This document shows positions 17,541 to 26,303 of a stretch of DNA of 64,000 nt, piece by piece (the first letter of the stretch is position 1; every line of letters begins with the position of its first letter). The stretch comes from Fictibacillus solisalsi. GTDB lineage: Bacteria; Bacillota; Bacilli; Bacillales; Fictibacillaceae. The stretch spans positions 62,001 to 126,000 of the forward strand of contig NZ_FNHW01000001.1 of NCBI RefSeq assembly GCF_900103485.1. Reading direction: 5' to 3'. A model generated the notes under the pieces. The model did not search any database and was not told the origin of the DNA. It worked only from the letters and a program-made list of their open reading frames with translations. The position numbers and the translations under genes were made by a program.

Positions 17541-17891
17541 ATGAAATTTCTTACAGCTGTCCTTTTATCGGCAGGTGCATGGCTTATATATATGAACGCA
17601 TGGAAACTGGATGCTTTGGACGCAGTCAATCAATCTTTTATTCTCGGACTGTGCTTTCTGGCAGCAGGAGCTTCTGCTGTTGTTCTCTCGAGCGGGTTCC
17701 TTTCACCGCTTAAGCGGGCCTTGGATTTCGTTCGTATGAGAAAACAACACGCCCATTCAGCGGTACGGATGGCTCAAAGGGAAATGGAAGCCTCACTGGC
17801 CGAAAGAAAACCATTCTTGGCTTCCGCTTTACTGGGAATAGGAACAGGATTCAGTACGGTATCCATACTCTTGCTTATGATCCAACACTAG
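17541..17891 (+). CDS. Small membrane protein of unknown function
   Basis: 116 residues with three probable membrane segments (about 3-20, 33-52 and 95-114) and a hydrophilic, basic middle (VRMRKQHAHSAVRMAQREMEASLAERK). The pattern resembles small DUF3899-type Bacillus membrane proteins, but I cannot confirm the family. It lies between the peptide-binding protein and the S9 peptidase genes, same strand, and may be cotranscribed. The start follows GTGGTAGGAT. Confidence 0.6.
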   Translation: MKFLTAVLLSAGAWLIYMNAWKLDALDAVNQSFILGLCFLAAGASAVVLSSGFLSPLKRALDFVRMRKQHAHSAVRMAQREMEASLAERKPFLASALLGIGTGFSTVSILLLMIQH

Positions 17892-17917
17892 AATGATACA
17901 GAGAGAAGGAGTAAAAC

Positions 17918-19921
17918 ATGAAACAGGGAATAAAAGCAGAAGACTTATACAGATTGCAATTTGTCAGCGATCCTCAAATTTCACCGGATGGGGAAAGGGT
18001 TGCTTATGTTGCAAAACGGATTAATCAGGACAAAAACTATGAATCTCATCTTTACATTTGCGGGTTAAACTCCGGCGCATCTGTTCAGTGGACGAATGGG
18101 TGCCACAAAGATTTTAGTCCCCGCTGGTCTCCGGATGGAAAAACGCTTGCTTTTGTATCAGACAGGAGTGGCAAGAATCAGGTTTGGCTCATTTCATCGG
18201 AAGGCGGTGAAGCGGTTCAGCTGACCGGCAGTACTCAAGGAGCGGGAAGCCCGGTCTGGTCTCCGGATGGAAAGTCTCTCCTGGTGACAGTGGCTGTGGA
18301 AGAGGAAAAAGAAGAGGAAAAGGCACTAAAGCCATTGGAAGTTACACACCTGAAATATAAAGCAGATGGAAAAGGCTTACTTAACGAAGTATACAGCCAG
18401 CTTTTGCACATTAATCTGGAGACAAAGGAAGAAGTACAGCTGACTGATGGGGCCTATCATCATTTTGACGCAGCCTGGTCGCCGGATGGACAAAAAATCG
18501 CGTATTGTAAAAGCCGGGGGCAGGGGGATACGATTTCGTTTGCTTCTGATCTCATTGTTCGAACGATGAATGGAAAAGAAGCACGGATTAATCAAGAAAC
18601 AGGCTCCTTTACTGATCCGGTCTGGTCAGCAGATGGAGAACACCTGGCGTTTTTGGGGCAAACGTTTGAATTTGGCAGTGCAACATTAGGAAATGTTTAC
18701 ACAGCTGAGGTGGGGAGCGGGAAAGTCTTGTGCCTGACCAGAGAATTCGATGACCACGCCGGAGATGCAATGGTTGGTGATATGCACTTTGGGCATCCCT
18801 CCCCAAAACCATTCTGGTCAAAAGACGGAAAAGGGATTTTTTTCATTGCAAGTACTGAAGGCAATGCTTCTCTTCATTATGTCACGATGGAAGGAGAAGT
18901 TTCACAGATTACTCAGCAAAAATGCCATCTGTATGGCTACAGCATGGATGTAGAGAGTGATTATGCCGTTTTCGCGGCAAGCTCTCCGACGGTGCCGGGA
19001 GATTTATTTTATGCTTCGCTATCCAATTTGAGCGAAGAAGTAAGGCTGACGGATATGAATGAAGAACTGCTTTCAAGTGTTTCTCTTTCACAGCCGGAGG
19101 AGTTTACATTTATAAATGATGAGGGCTTTACGGTGCAAAACTGGCTTTTAAAGCCGCCTCACTATACAGAGGGATGTAAGTATCCGATGGTGCTCGAAAT
19201 TCACGGAGGCCCTCATGCCATGTACGGTAATACCTTTTTTCATGAACTGCAACTGCTCGCAGCTTCGGGCTATGTGGTGCTGTACAGCAATCCGAGGGGG
19301 AGCTATGGCTACGGCCAGCAGTTTGTAAAAGCGTGCATGGAGGATTACGGAGGCGGTGACTACCGTGATTTAATGGCTGCCGTAGACCATGTGGTAACGC
19401 ATTGTGATTTTGTGGATCCTGATCAGCTTGTGGTTACCGGGGGCAGCTACGGTGGTTTTATGACCAATTGGATCGTGGGGCATACCTCCCGGTTTAAGGC
19501 TGCTGTCACCCAGCGCTCCATTTCCAACTGGCTGAGCTTTTACGGCGTCAGCGATATTGGTTACTATTTTACAAAATGGGAGATTGGAAATCATGTGTGG
19601 GAAGACCCCGAGAAGCTGTGGCAGCATTCTCCTTTACGCCTGAGCAGCAAGGTGGAAACCCCGCTTCTCATTTTGCATGGTGAAGAAGATTTCCGCTGTC
19701 CGATCGAACAAGGTGAGCAATTATTCATTGCTTTAAAACAGCAGGGAAAATCCGTTAAATTCGTCCGGTTTCCAAAGTCCGACCATAATCTTTCACGAAA
19801 CGGAGATCCGGGTTTAAGGGTGAACCGCCTGCAGTATATTGTAAGCTGGTTTGATGATCATCTTGGACAGGCGGAGCAAGGGGGGCGTTTGAATGAAAAC
19901 ATTGCTGCTGACAGGGTTTGA
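17918..19921 (+). CDS. S9 family serine peptidase (acylaminoacyl-peptidase/YuxL-like)
   Basis: 667 residues, prolyl oligopeptidase family. The N-terminal half has beta-propeller repeats (SPDGERVAYVAKR, WSPDGKTLAFVSDRSG and similar), the C-terminal third an alpha/beta hydrolase domain. The nucleophile is the Ser of GGSYGGFMTNW; the Asp and His are expected in HGEEDFRCP and KSDHNLSR. No signal peptide, so it should cleave short imported peptides in the cytosol. AGAAGGAG precedes ATG. Its 3' end overlaps the pcp start by 29 bases. Confidence 0.92.
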   Translation: MKQGIKAEDLYRLQFVSDPQISPDGERVAYVAKRINQDKNYESHLYICGLNSGASVQWTNGCHKDFSPRWSPDGKTLAFVSDRSGKNQVWLISSEGGEAVQLTGSTQGAGSPVWSPDGKSLLVTVAVEEEKEEEKALKPLEVTHLKYKADGKGLLNEVYSQLLHINLETKEEVQLTDGAYHHFDAAWSPDGQKIAYCKSRGQGDTISFASDLIVRTMNGKEARINQETGSFTDPVWSADGEHLAFLGQTFEFGSATLGNVYTAEVGSGKVLCLTREFDDHAGDAMVGDMHFGHPSPKPFWSKDGKGIFFIASTEGNASLHYVTMEGEVSQITQQKCHLYGYSMDVESDYAVFAASSPTVPGDLFYASLSNLSEEVRLTDMNEELLSSVSLSQPEEFTFINDEGFTVQNWLLKPPHYTEGCKYPMVLEIHGGPHAMYGNTFFHELQLLAASGYVVLYSNPRGSYGYGQQFVKACMEDYGGGDYRDLMAAVDHVVTHCDFVDPDQLVVTGGSYGGFMTNWIVGHTSRFKAAVTQRSISNWLSFYGVSDIGYYFTKWEIGNHVWEDPEKLWQHSPLRLSSKVETPLLILHGEEDFRCPIEQGEQLFIALKQQGKSVKFVRFPKSDHNLSRNGDPGLRVNRLQYIVSWFDDHLGQAEQGGRLNENIAADRV

Positions 19922-20543
19922 GCCTTTTTTGGAGCACCCGTTCAATCCGGCGGAATATATTGTCCGCCAACTGAACGGAAAACAAATCGGCTTCTATCAA
20001 ATTGCGGGAAAAGTTTTGCCAGTGGATTACAGAAGGTCGGCTCTTGAGCTGCTCGGCCACTATGAAACACTGCAGCCGGATGCTGTCATGATGCTCGGTC
20101 TTGCGGCAGGGCGAAACCGGATTACGCCCGAGCGGATTGCCATCAATATCAATGACGGACCAAACGACAATTCGGGCGAAGAGATGACGGATGTTCCGAT
20201 TGCGAGCGAGGGTCCAGCCGCTTATTTTTCAACACTTCCTGTCAGAAAATTTGTAAACCTGTTAAATAAAAGAGGATTTCCGGCTGAATTATCGAATACA
20301 GCAGGTGCCTACCTTTGTAATAATGTCATGTACAGTATGCTTCACCACATAAATAAAGTGAAGCACCGTATTCCTGCAGGGTTTATACATGTTCCTCCGT
20401 CAAACGAGCTTGCGGTGAACGATCGCCGGTTGTCCGGCTGGCCGAAGGAAACCTTGCAAAACAGCATTGAAATTCTTATTGAATCTTTGGATCAAAAAAT
20501 AGCGGGAGATGAACGCACATGGAAAAGCTATACGACAGACTGA
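19893..20543 (+). CDS. pcp: Pyrrolidone-carboxylate peptidase (pyroglutamyl peptidase I)
   Basis: 216 residues, C15 cysteine peptidase. It removes N-terminal pyroglutamate from peptides. The N-terminal TGFEPFLEHPFNPA, catalytic Cys in SNTAGAYLCNNVMY and catalytic His in GFIHVPP are all in place; the catalytic Glu is expected in AAGRNRITPERIAIN. The start overlaps the S9 gene and is preceded by AAGGGGGGC within it; its end overlaps the M20 gene by 25 bp. This tight packing indicates coupled translation. Confidence 0.95.
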   Translation: MKTLLLTGFEPFLEHPFNPAEYIVRQLNGKQIGFYQIAGKVLPVDYRRSALELLGHYETLQPDAVMMLGLAAGRNRITPERIAININDGPNDNSGEEMTDVPIASEGPAAYFSTLPVRKFVNLLNKRGFPAELSNTAGAYLCNNVMYSMLHHINKVKHRIPAGFIHVPPSNELAVNDRRLSGWPKETLQNSIEILIESLDQKIAGDERTWKSYTTD

Positions 20544-21721
20544 AGGAATGCTACCCGGAAATGGTGGAAATCAGAAGGCATCTACATGAACATCCTGAAC
20601 TTTCGTTTGAGGAAGTGGAGACGCCGAAGTACATTGCCGCTTATCATGAAAAACTCGGCCATGACGTTCGAACCGGGGTGGGTGGAAGAGGAGTGGTCGC
20701 TGTCTTAAGAGGCGGAAAGCCTGGTCAAACAGTTGCACTACGAGCAGATTTCGACGCGCTTCCCATTCAAGAAGAGAATGACGTGAAGTACAAATCCAAA
20801 GTGGACGGAGTGATGCATGCCTGCGGCCATGACGGACATACGGCTACCCTTCTGGTTCTGGCCAAAGTGCTGAATGGCATGAGGGATGAGCTTGAAGGCA
20901 ACATTGTGTTTATTCATCAGCATGCCGAGGAACTCGCTCCCGGAGGAGCCATTGCCATGATTGAAGATGGCTGCCTTGATGGCGTGGATGTCATTTTTGG
21001 GACACACCTTTGGGCGGTTACGCCGTATGGCCATATTCAGCACCGGACAGGTCCTTTTATGGCTGCCGCTGATAAGTTTGACGTTATTATTCAGGGCAAG
21101 GGAGGACACGGAGCGCAGCCTCACCTTACAAAGGATGCGGTTGTGATCGGTTCACAGCTGGTAATGAATCTGCAGCAGCTGGTCAGCCGCCGGGTAAATC
21201 CGCTGGATTCCGCTGTATTGTCCATCGGGCGGTTTGAAGCGATTAATGCGTTTAACGTCATTGCCGATACGGCCAAGATCACCGGAACCGTACGTACCTT
21301 TAAAGAGAATGTACGGGACTTGATGGAACGGGAAATTGAGCGGGCGGTAAAAGGAACCTGCCTAACAGCGGATGCAGAGTATACGTTGTCGTATCAACGG
21401 GGGTATCCGCCGGTTGTAAATCATAAGGATGAGACCGATTTTGTTGCGAGAGTGGCCGGGGATGTGCCGGGGGTAACCGCCGTCGTGGAATGTGAACCGG
21501 ATATGGGCGGCGAGGATTTTGCTTATTATCTTCAACATGTAAAGGGAACTTTCTTTTATACCGGGGCACAGGACGCAAACCGTGATGAAGTGTATCCGCA
21601 CCATCATCCAAAGTTCAATATTGATGAGCGTGCCATGCTTGTTGCCGCCAACACTCTTGGAGCAGCTGCGGTGACATTTTTGAAAGAAGCAGCAATTAAG
21701 GAAGAAACAACGGTCCAATAA
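20519..21721 (+). CDS. M20 family amidohydrolase (N-acyl amino acid/peptide hydrolase)
   Basis: 400 residues. Metal-site motifs in order: MHACGHDGHTA, HQHAEELAPGG and EPDMGGEDFAYYLQ, with a central dimerisation domain. The family includes N-acetyl-L-amino acid deacetylases and hippurate-type hydrolases. It is last in the peptide operon and followed by a terminator. Substrate is not determined by the sequence. Confidence 0.9.
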   Translation: MEKLYDRLKECYPEMVEIRRHLHEHPELSFEEVETPKYIAAYHEKLGHDVRTGVGGRGVVAVLRGGKPGQTVALRADFDALPIQEENDVKYKSKVDGVMHACGHDGHTATLLVLAKVLNGMRDELEGNIVFIHQHAEELAPGGAIAMIEDGCLDGVDVIFGTHLWAVTPYGHIQHRTGPFMAAADKFDVIIQGKGGHGAQPHLTKDAVVIGSQLVMNLQQLVSRRVNPLDSAVLSIGRFEAINAFNVIADTAKITGTVRTFKENVRDLMEREIERAVKGTCLTADAEYTLSYQRGYPPVVNHKDETDFVARVAGDVPGVTAVVECEPDMGGEDFAYYLQHVKGTFFYTGAQDANRDEVYPHHHPKFNIDERAMLVAANTLGAAAVTFLKEAAIKEETTVQ

Positions 21722-21738
21722 AAAAGTAAGGCAACAGG

Positions 21739-21782
21739 AAGCTGGCTTGCATCAAAGGTGTTTATGATGCATCCAGCTTTTT
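21739..21782 (+). terminator. Terminator of the peptide-use operon
   Basis: AAGCTGG and GCATCA pair with TGATGC and CCAGCTT around a loop, followed by TTTTT. Confidence 0.75.
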
Positions 21783-21891
21783 CATGCTTGCTTTGCACAC
21801 TTTCATCGTCTTTAATAAAACTTATAGGATTGCTTTTAGGATAAAAGGAAATGGCGTCGACTTGTAAAATACAAAGTAAGGAGCATATCCC

Positions 21892-22734
21892 ATGGAAAAG
21901 TTATATAAAGATGAAATTACTTCATATATTGTCGGAGACAGAGAAGATTTTTACAGCAAGTTGTTAAATGAGGCAGACGAAGTGGCTTCAAAAATCAATG
22001 AAATCTTGCAAAAAGGCAATATTGATTTGCTGAAGAATGCGGAGAAGCTGGTTCAGTTTGTGGTGGAAAACAGGGAAGCAGCCCTCATTGCTTTTGCCCG
22101 GCAAGAAGGCATTGCATGGGCCGAGCATTCGTTGACGCTGCAATTTAAATTGGAATGGGTGCATGCTATACGCAGGACCATCTGGCATTATTTGAAGGAT
22201 TATGATAAAGAAGAAAATGCCTATCTTTCCCTTTCGGAATTCAGAATTCTGATCTATCAGATGGAAAAACAAATTAACGACAGCCTTGACCAATTTCTCA
22301 ATAGCTTTTTTATCAGTTATTCGGAATATAAAGACGAATTGATTAACTCCCAGCGTAAAACAGTTGAGCATTTGTCAGTGCCCATCATTCCGCTCAGTGC
22401 TCATGTTGCTGTTCTTCCGCTTATCGGGATTATTGACGTATACCGTATTTATACTATTGAAGAAAAGGTATTGACTGATATTTCCATGCTGAAGATCAGG
22501 ACACTTATCCTTGATCTTTCCGGGATTACCGATATGGATATGGAAGTGATTCATCATTTTCAAAAGGTGCTTGAGGGCATTTCGCTGATGGGATGCAAAG
22601 CAGTAATTACCGGGTTGCGGCCCGAACTGGTGAGAAAAATGATACAACTGGGTGTAACCTTTGATGACAAGGCGGAAACGAAGGGGACACTGCAGCAAAC
22701 ACTTCCAGAATATTATAAACCCGAACGATCTTAA
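21892..22734 (+). CDS. RsbR-type STAS-domain protein lacking one phospho-acceptor
   Basis: 280 residues. The N-terminal 160 residues are helical and resemble the non-heme globin-like sensor half of RsbR paralogues; a STAS domain covers about residues 165-275. In RsbR proteins the RsbT kinase phosphorylates two Thr in the STAS domain. Here the second site is kept (Thr240, AVITGLRPEL), but the first, normally Thr after Asp, is Met217 (ITDMDMEVIHHF). It may therefore be a stressosome subunit with altered signalling, or a non-stressosome STAS protein. AAGGAG precedes ATG. An unknown protein gene follows after 18 bp. Confidence 0.8.
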   Translation: MEKLYKDEITSYIVGDREDFYSKLLNEADEVASKINEILQKGNIDLLKNAEKLVQFVVENREAALIAFARQEGIAWAEHSLTLQFKLEWVHAIRRTIWHYLKDYDKEENAYLSLSEFRILIYQMEKQINDSLDQFLNSFFISYSEYKDELINSQRKTVEHLSVPIIPLSAHVAVLPLIGIIDVYRIYTIEEKVLTDISMLKIRTLILDLSGITDMDMEVIHHFQKVLEGISLMGCKAVITGLRPELVRKMIQLGVTFDDKAETKGTLQQTLPEYYKPERS

Positions 22735-22752
22735 GAAAGACGGAGGCAACCG

Positions 22753-23184
22753 ATGAAAGCAACAAAGCTGCCCATGCCGGCAGGGATGAGGATTGAACAG
22801 GCCCGGGCGGCGGGATTGGAAGATGAGACTCTTTTTCAGGCATTGAAGAACAAAGATCTATCTCTGTTAAACGCCGCTGGGAAAGAATTGGACTGGGAGT
22901 ACTTGTTCTCCTATACCGAACAACATGAAGAACAAATAAAGAGTGCCATTTTTTACGGATATCAGTTTAAATTTCTGACAATCAACGGGTTAAGGAACCT
23001 GCTGGAAACCCGTTTTGCACTGATAGAAGAAAAAGACTTTAAACTAACAAACACAGGTGTGACCATACTCGAAATGAGTGTGGAAGATGCCAAGGAGCTT
23101 GAACACGTGCTGGACGGACACTGGCTTGTGAGCAGGCAAGTTTCCGGTTCTTTTGCTAACTTGAAGGTAAGCCTTTTAAAATAA
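22753..23184 (+). CDS. Conserved-looking protein of unknown function
   Basis: 143 residues, mostly alpha-helical in appearance, with no signal peptide, membrane span or motif I recognise. The C-terminal part (VTILEMSVEDAKELEHVLDG) looks like a small mixed alpha/beta domain. It starts after GACGGAGG, 18 bp behind the STAS protein gene, and is closed by a strong terminator, so the two form an operon and may act together. Confidence 0.65.
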   Translation: MKATKLPMPAGMRIEQARAAGLEDETLFQALKNKDLSLLNAAGKELDWEYLFSYTEQHEEQIKSAIFYGYQFKFLTINGLRNLLETRFALIEEKDFKLTNTGVTILEMSVEDAKELEHVLDGHWLVSRQVSGSFANLKVSLLK

Positions 23185-23203
23185 ACGAATAGACTAAGAG
23201 TTT

Positions 23204-23236
23204 AAACGGCAGGAACAGGCTCCTGCCGTTTTTTTA
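23204..23236 (+). terminator. Intrinsic terminator
   Basis: AAACGGCAGGA and TCCTGCCGTTT form a perfect hairpin, followed by TTTTT. It separates the STAS operon from the bactofilin operon. Confidence 0.88.
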
Positions 23237-23275
23237 TGCTTTTGGAACAAGAACAAGAGAAATCCATTAAACGTA

Positions 23276-23305
23276 TTTACAAACGTAACAGTGTTATGTT
23301 ACATT
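23276..23305 (+). promoter_or_regulatory. Promoter with inverted repeat in the spacer (MerR-type architecture)
   Basis: A -35-like TTTACA (23276-23281) and -10-like TACATT (23300-23305) are 18 bp apart. The inverted repeat GTAACA (23285-23290) / TGTTAC (23297-23302) lies in the spacer and runs into the -10. MerR-family proteins bind such spacer dyads. The first gene of the operon encodes a MerR-like helix-turn-helix. Confidence 0.5.
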
Positions 23306-23333
23306 CTATTCATAAAAGAAAGGAGCATTTACC

Positions 23334-23957
23334 TTGAGCAATGAACTGATATCGAAAAAAGATCTGCTGGATTTGACTGGAATCTCTTACGGACAGCTGT
23401 ACCGCTGGAAAAGGAAGAATCTTATTCCTGAAGAGTGGTTTATCCGCAAGTCCACGTTTACCGGGCAGGAGACGTTCTTTCCAAAGGAAAAAGTGCTTGA
23501 ACGTATTGATAAAATTCAATCGATGAAAGAGACGCTCTCACTTGATGAGCTTGCGGAACGGCTATCCCCCTCATCAGCGGCGGGGATGGAATTTTCGAAG
23601 AATGAATTATTGAAACGAAACATTGTTACGAATACATCTCTTGAACTGTATGGTAATGAAAGTGGGATCAGTGATCCGTTGCCGTTTGATCAGCTTCTGG
23701 AAGTATTTATTTTGGATAAACTTCTGTCTTCCGGGGATATCAGTCTGGATGAAGGAAGGATGCTTCTTCAGGTGTTAAAGGAAGCACGAAGTATACTCGG
23801 CAAAAGCAAACATGAACTTTTACTGATCCGCAAGCTGGGTGTCACATCATGCTTGCTGGTGAACGGTGCAGAAAATATCATAGTGGATCAGGGTTCGAAA
23901 GTAACAGTCAGGCTGTCTGTAAGGAGCTGCATAGAAGAACTGAAAACAAATCTGTAG
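23334..23957 (+). CDS. yhbD: YhbD-like protein (DUF4004) with MerR-like helix-turn-helix
   Basis: 207 residues, TTG start after AAAGGAG. The N-terminus (about residues 5-60, KKDLLDLTGISYGQLYRWKR then a wing) is a MerR-type helix-turn-helix; the rest matches the YhbD pattern of B. subtilis as I remember it, where yhbD precedes two bactofilin genes, as here. It is likely a regulator of the operon, possibly autoregulatory through the dyad in its own promoter. Direct evidence for DNA binding is not known to me. Confidence 0.82.
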   Translation: MSNELISKKDLLDLTGISYGQLYRWKRKNLIPEEWFIRKSTFTGQETFFPKEKVLERIDKIQSMKETLSLDELAERLSPSSAAGMEFSKNELLKRNIVTNTSLELYGNESGISDPLPFDQLLEVFILDKLLSSGDISLDEGRMLLQVLKEARSILGKSKHELLLIRKLGVTSCLLVNGAENIIVDQGSKVTVRLSVRSCIEELKTNL

Positions 23958-23970
23958 TGGAGGAAAAGTT

Positions 23971-24693
23971 ATGGGAAATGGAATGAAAGGAAACCTCATG
24001 ATTAATGGATACGGTTCGTCAAATGGCGGCCATTTTGATCAAGTTAAGCTGAATGGACGTGGCATAGTAAACGGAAACCTGGAATGCGTTATGTTTGAAT
24101 GCAACGGGTCAGGTGCAGTTCATGGTGATTTAAAAGTGGATAACGGAAAGATCAGCGGCAGCGGTAAAGTAAAAGGAAAAGTGGAAGGTAACAATTTTAC
24201 CATTGAAGGGCATGGATCGGTGTCTGAAGGAGTTAGCCTGGTTAACAAAATGAATATTTCGGGATCGGGTAAAATCGGAGGCAGCCTTCGGGCGAATGAA
24301 GTTAAAATCAAAGGGAAAGCAACAATTGCCACTAATTGTGAAACAGAAAGCTTTCGATCGGACGGTCAATTTGCCATCGGCGGGCTGCTGAGTGCTGATC
24401 ACATTGACGTCAGGCTTTATGGGGAGAGCAATGCTGCTGAAATGGGCGGACAGACCATAAAGGTAAAAGGTAAAAGGCGCGGCTTTTTTCAACTATTCAA
24501 ACCTTTTTTTCAAACTAAGCTGACGGTAAATGTCATTGAAGGCGATGAACTTGAACTAGAAAGCACAAAAGCGGAAGTTGTCCGTGGAAAAAATGTGATC
24601 ATAGGGCCTGAATGTGAAATTGATCTGGTGGAATACAAGGAAAGCTTTCGCAGGGTTGAGGGCGCGAAAGTACGGGAGTTTAAAAAAATATAA
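23971..24693 (+). CDS. Bactofilin-type polymer-forming protein (YhbE/BacE-like)
   Basis: 240 residues. A central beta-helix is built of short repeats with alternating hydrophobic residues and Gly (GNLECVMFECNGSGAVHGDL, KISGSGKVKGKVEG and so on). This is the bactofilin/polymer-forming cytoskeletal fold. In B. subtilis the paralogous pair BacE/BacF (YhbE/YhbF) is needed for proper flagellar assembly. It starts 13 bp after the yhbD-like gene behind GTGGAGG, and a paralogue follows. Confidence 0.88.
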   Translation: MGNGMKGNLMINGYGSSNGGHFDQVKLNGRGIVNGNLECVMFECNGSGAVHGDLKVDNGKISGSGKVKGKVEGNNFTIEGHGSVSEGVSLVNKMNISGSGKIGGSLRANEVKIKGKATIATNCETESFRSDGQFAIGGLLSADHIDVRLYGESNAAEMGGQTIKVKGKRRGFFQLFKPFFQTKLTVNVIEGDELELESTKAEVVRGKNVIIGPECEIDLVEYKESFRRVEGAKVREFKKI

Positions 24694-24714
24694 CCACTTG
24701 AAAGGAGGATGGCA

Positions 24715-25425
24715 ATGACGAAAGCAAGTAATTTGATGATGAATGGGTCTGGAAGTGCAGCAGGCGGTTTGTATAATAAAGTAAGAATTATGGGAGAGGG
24801 AATCATCACGGATGACATTGAATGCAATTTTTTTAAGACGTACGGATCAAGTGAAGCGTCTGGAAATGTGAAAGGCGGAAATTTAGAAATCTTTGGTGAG
24901 ACTGAAGTAAAAAGGAATGTGCAGGCAAGTAACCTGAAGGTATATGGAACGCTCTCTATTGGAGAATCAGCCATGGTCGAAAACACGAAAATCCGTGGAT
25001 CTGTGGACGTCGCTGGAAAATTTACTGGCGATAAAGTGGATCTGAAAGGAAGTATTGCGGTGAAAGGCGATTTAGAGGCGGAGGAATTTATCTCAAGCGG
25101 GCTTTTCGAGGTTTCCGGCCTGCTGAATGCGGATGTTATTGACGTGAAGCTGAGGTACAGCACAAGTCAAGTGCAGGAGATGGGCGGACAGACCATCCGT
25201 GTACAAAAGAAGGGGGCGTTCCTGCCGTTCGTGAAGAACGAAGGCTTTCTGGAAGCAACGGTCATTGAGGGGGATGATGTCTTTCTGGAGAATACTACAG
25301 CTGATATCGTACGGGGAAAAATTGTGCGAATCGGTGCAGGCTGTGAAATCCAGCTGGTCGAGTATTATGATGAGTTTAAGGCTCTTTCGGGATCGTCTGT
25401 GAAAGAACACCGGAAAATTGGTTAA
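24715..25425 (+). CDS. Bactofilin-type polymer-forming protein (YhbF/BacF-like)
   Basis: 236 residues, clearly paralogous to the preceding protein: the same order of beta-helix repeats, the same EMGGQTI(K/R)V segment, and the same ending (IVRIGAGCEIQLVEYYDEFK versus VIIGPECEIDLVEYKESF). ATG 24715 is preferred over ATG 24709 because AAAGGAGG ends directly at 24708. The two probably co-polymerise. The operon ends at a bidirectional terminator. Confidence 0.88.
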   Translation: MTKASNLMMNGSGSAAGGLYNKVRIMGEGIITDDIECNFFKTYGSSEASGNVKGGNLEIFGETEVKRNVQASNLKVYGTLSIGESAMVENTKIRGSVDVAGKFTGDKVDLKGSIAVKGDLEAEEFISSGLFEVSGLLNADVIDVKLRYSTSQVQEMGGQTIRVQKKGAFLPFVKNEGFLEATVIEGDDVFLENTTADIVRGKIVRIGAGCEIQLVEYYDEFKALSGSSVKEHRKIG

Positions 25426-25429
25426 ACAA

Positions 25430-25466
25430 AAAAACGTGATGCAGGCCAGTCCGGCATCACGTTTTT
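25430..25466. terminator. Bidirectional terminator between bactofilin and PP2C genes
   Basis: AAAAACGTGATGC and GCATCACGTTTTT form a perfect hairpin with T-runs on both strands. Confidence 0.88.
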
Positions 25467-25472
25467 CGTTGT

Positions 25473-26303
25473 TTATTCTTCCCGGGGAACACGTCTATCG
25501 CTTGGCTCACTGCCTTCCACCGGACAATCTACCTGCCATCCAACCAACGTTGCACTGTCACGGCCGCGTTTTTCTTCGACAGTTTTGAGAAGCTGTTGCA
25601 CACCGGCTTCGGGGTTTTCAGCCTGCTCAAACACCTGATATACGTTTTTTGCATTCTCAAATCCGGTTCCAGGGCATTCGATCATGCCATCAGTTGCCAA
25701 GAGGAGGATAGTATTGCCTTTTCTCAGTTCACGAGTGCCTGAACTAAAACATGGTACCGGTTTTTCAAATGTATTCACCTTTCCGATCCATTCATAAAAG
25801 TTCCGCTGGTTTAACTGGTACTGGTCAAAAGCGGCAAGTTCCGGGTGGAAAAGATAGAGTACGCAGTCACCGATGGAAAGCCACCATACATAGTTTTCTT
25901 TTCGAAAAACGAGCAGACAAGCGGTCTCGCCTTTTACCTTCTGGCACTTGGCACGGAACTCTGCACTTTTAAATAAGGTAATGATGCGGGTTTCAAGCAC
26001 TTTAAAACTATCAGGAACCTCCAGATGGATTCCTTTTAATACATCCGCTTTTATTCCCTCCAGTTCTTTAACGACCAGCTTTGCACTCTCTGCACTACAA
26101 TGGGCGTCGAGGATGGCGGCAAACTCCCAATCTCCTTTTTCGCATGCCCAAACAAGACAGCCATCTTCGTTTTTCTTTGCACCCGATGATGAGTGGCCTC
26201 CATACCTTCCGAGCGTGATATGATAGAGAGCAGAAACATAAGGATGATCAATATAGGGCTCCGAGCTTCCGACCCAGTTTATTTCATGCATTGCCGGTTT
26301 CAT
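25473..26303 (-). CDS. PP2C-type serine/threonine protein phosphatase
   Basis: 276 residues. Metal-binding Asp positions of the PP2C fold are visible in order: GAKKNEDGCLV, AAILDAHCSAE (a variant of the usual DGHG), LLLATDGMIEC and GRDSATLVGW. Cytosolic, no membrane span. It is translated from an ATG overlapping the stop of a 57-residue protein gene. A eukaryotic-type kinase is encoded about 1.3 kb away on the same strand, suggesting an opposing pair, although they are in separate transcription units. Targets unknown. Confidence 0.85.
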   Translation of the reverse strand: MKPAMHEINWVGSSEPYIDHPYVSALYHITLGRYGGHSSSGAKKNEDGCLVWACEKGDWEFAAILDAHCSAESAKLVVKELEGIKADVLKGIHLEVPDSFKVLETRIITLFKSAEFRAKCQKVKGETACLLVFRKENYVWWLSIGDCVLYLFHPELAAFDQYQLNQRNFYEWIGKVNTFEKPVPCFSSGTRELRKGNTILLLATDGMIECPGTGFENAKNVYQVFEQAENPEAGVQQLLKTVEEKRGRDSATLVGWQVDCPVEGSEPSDRRVPREE

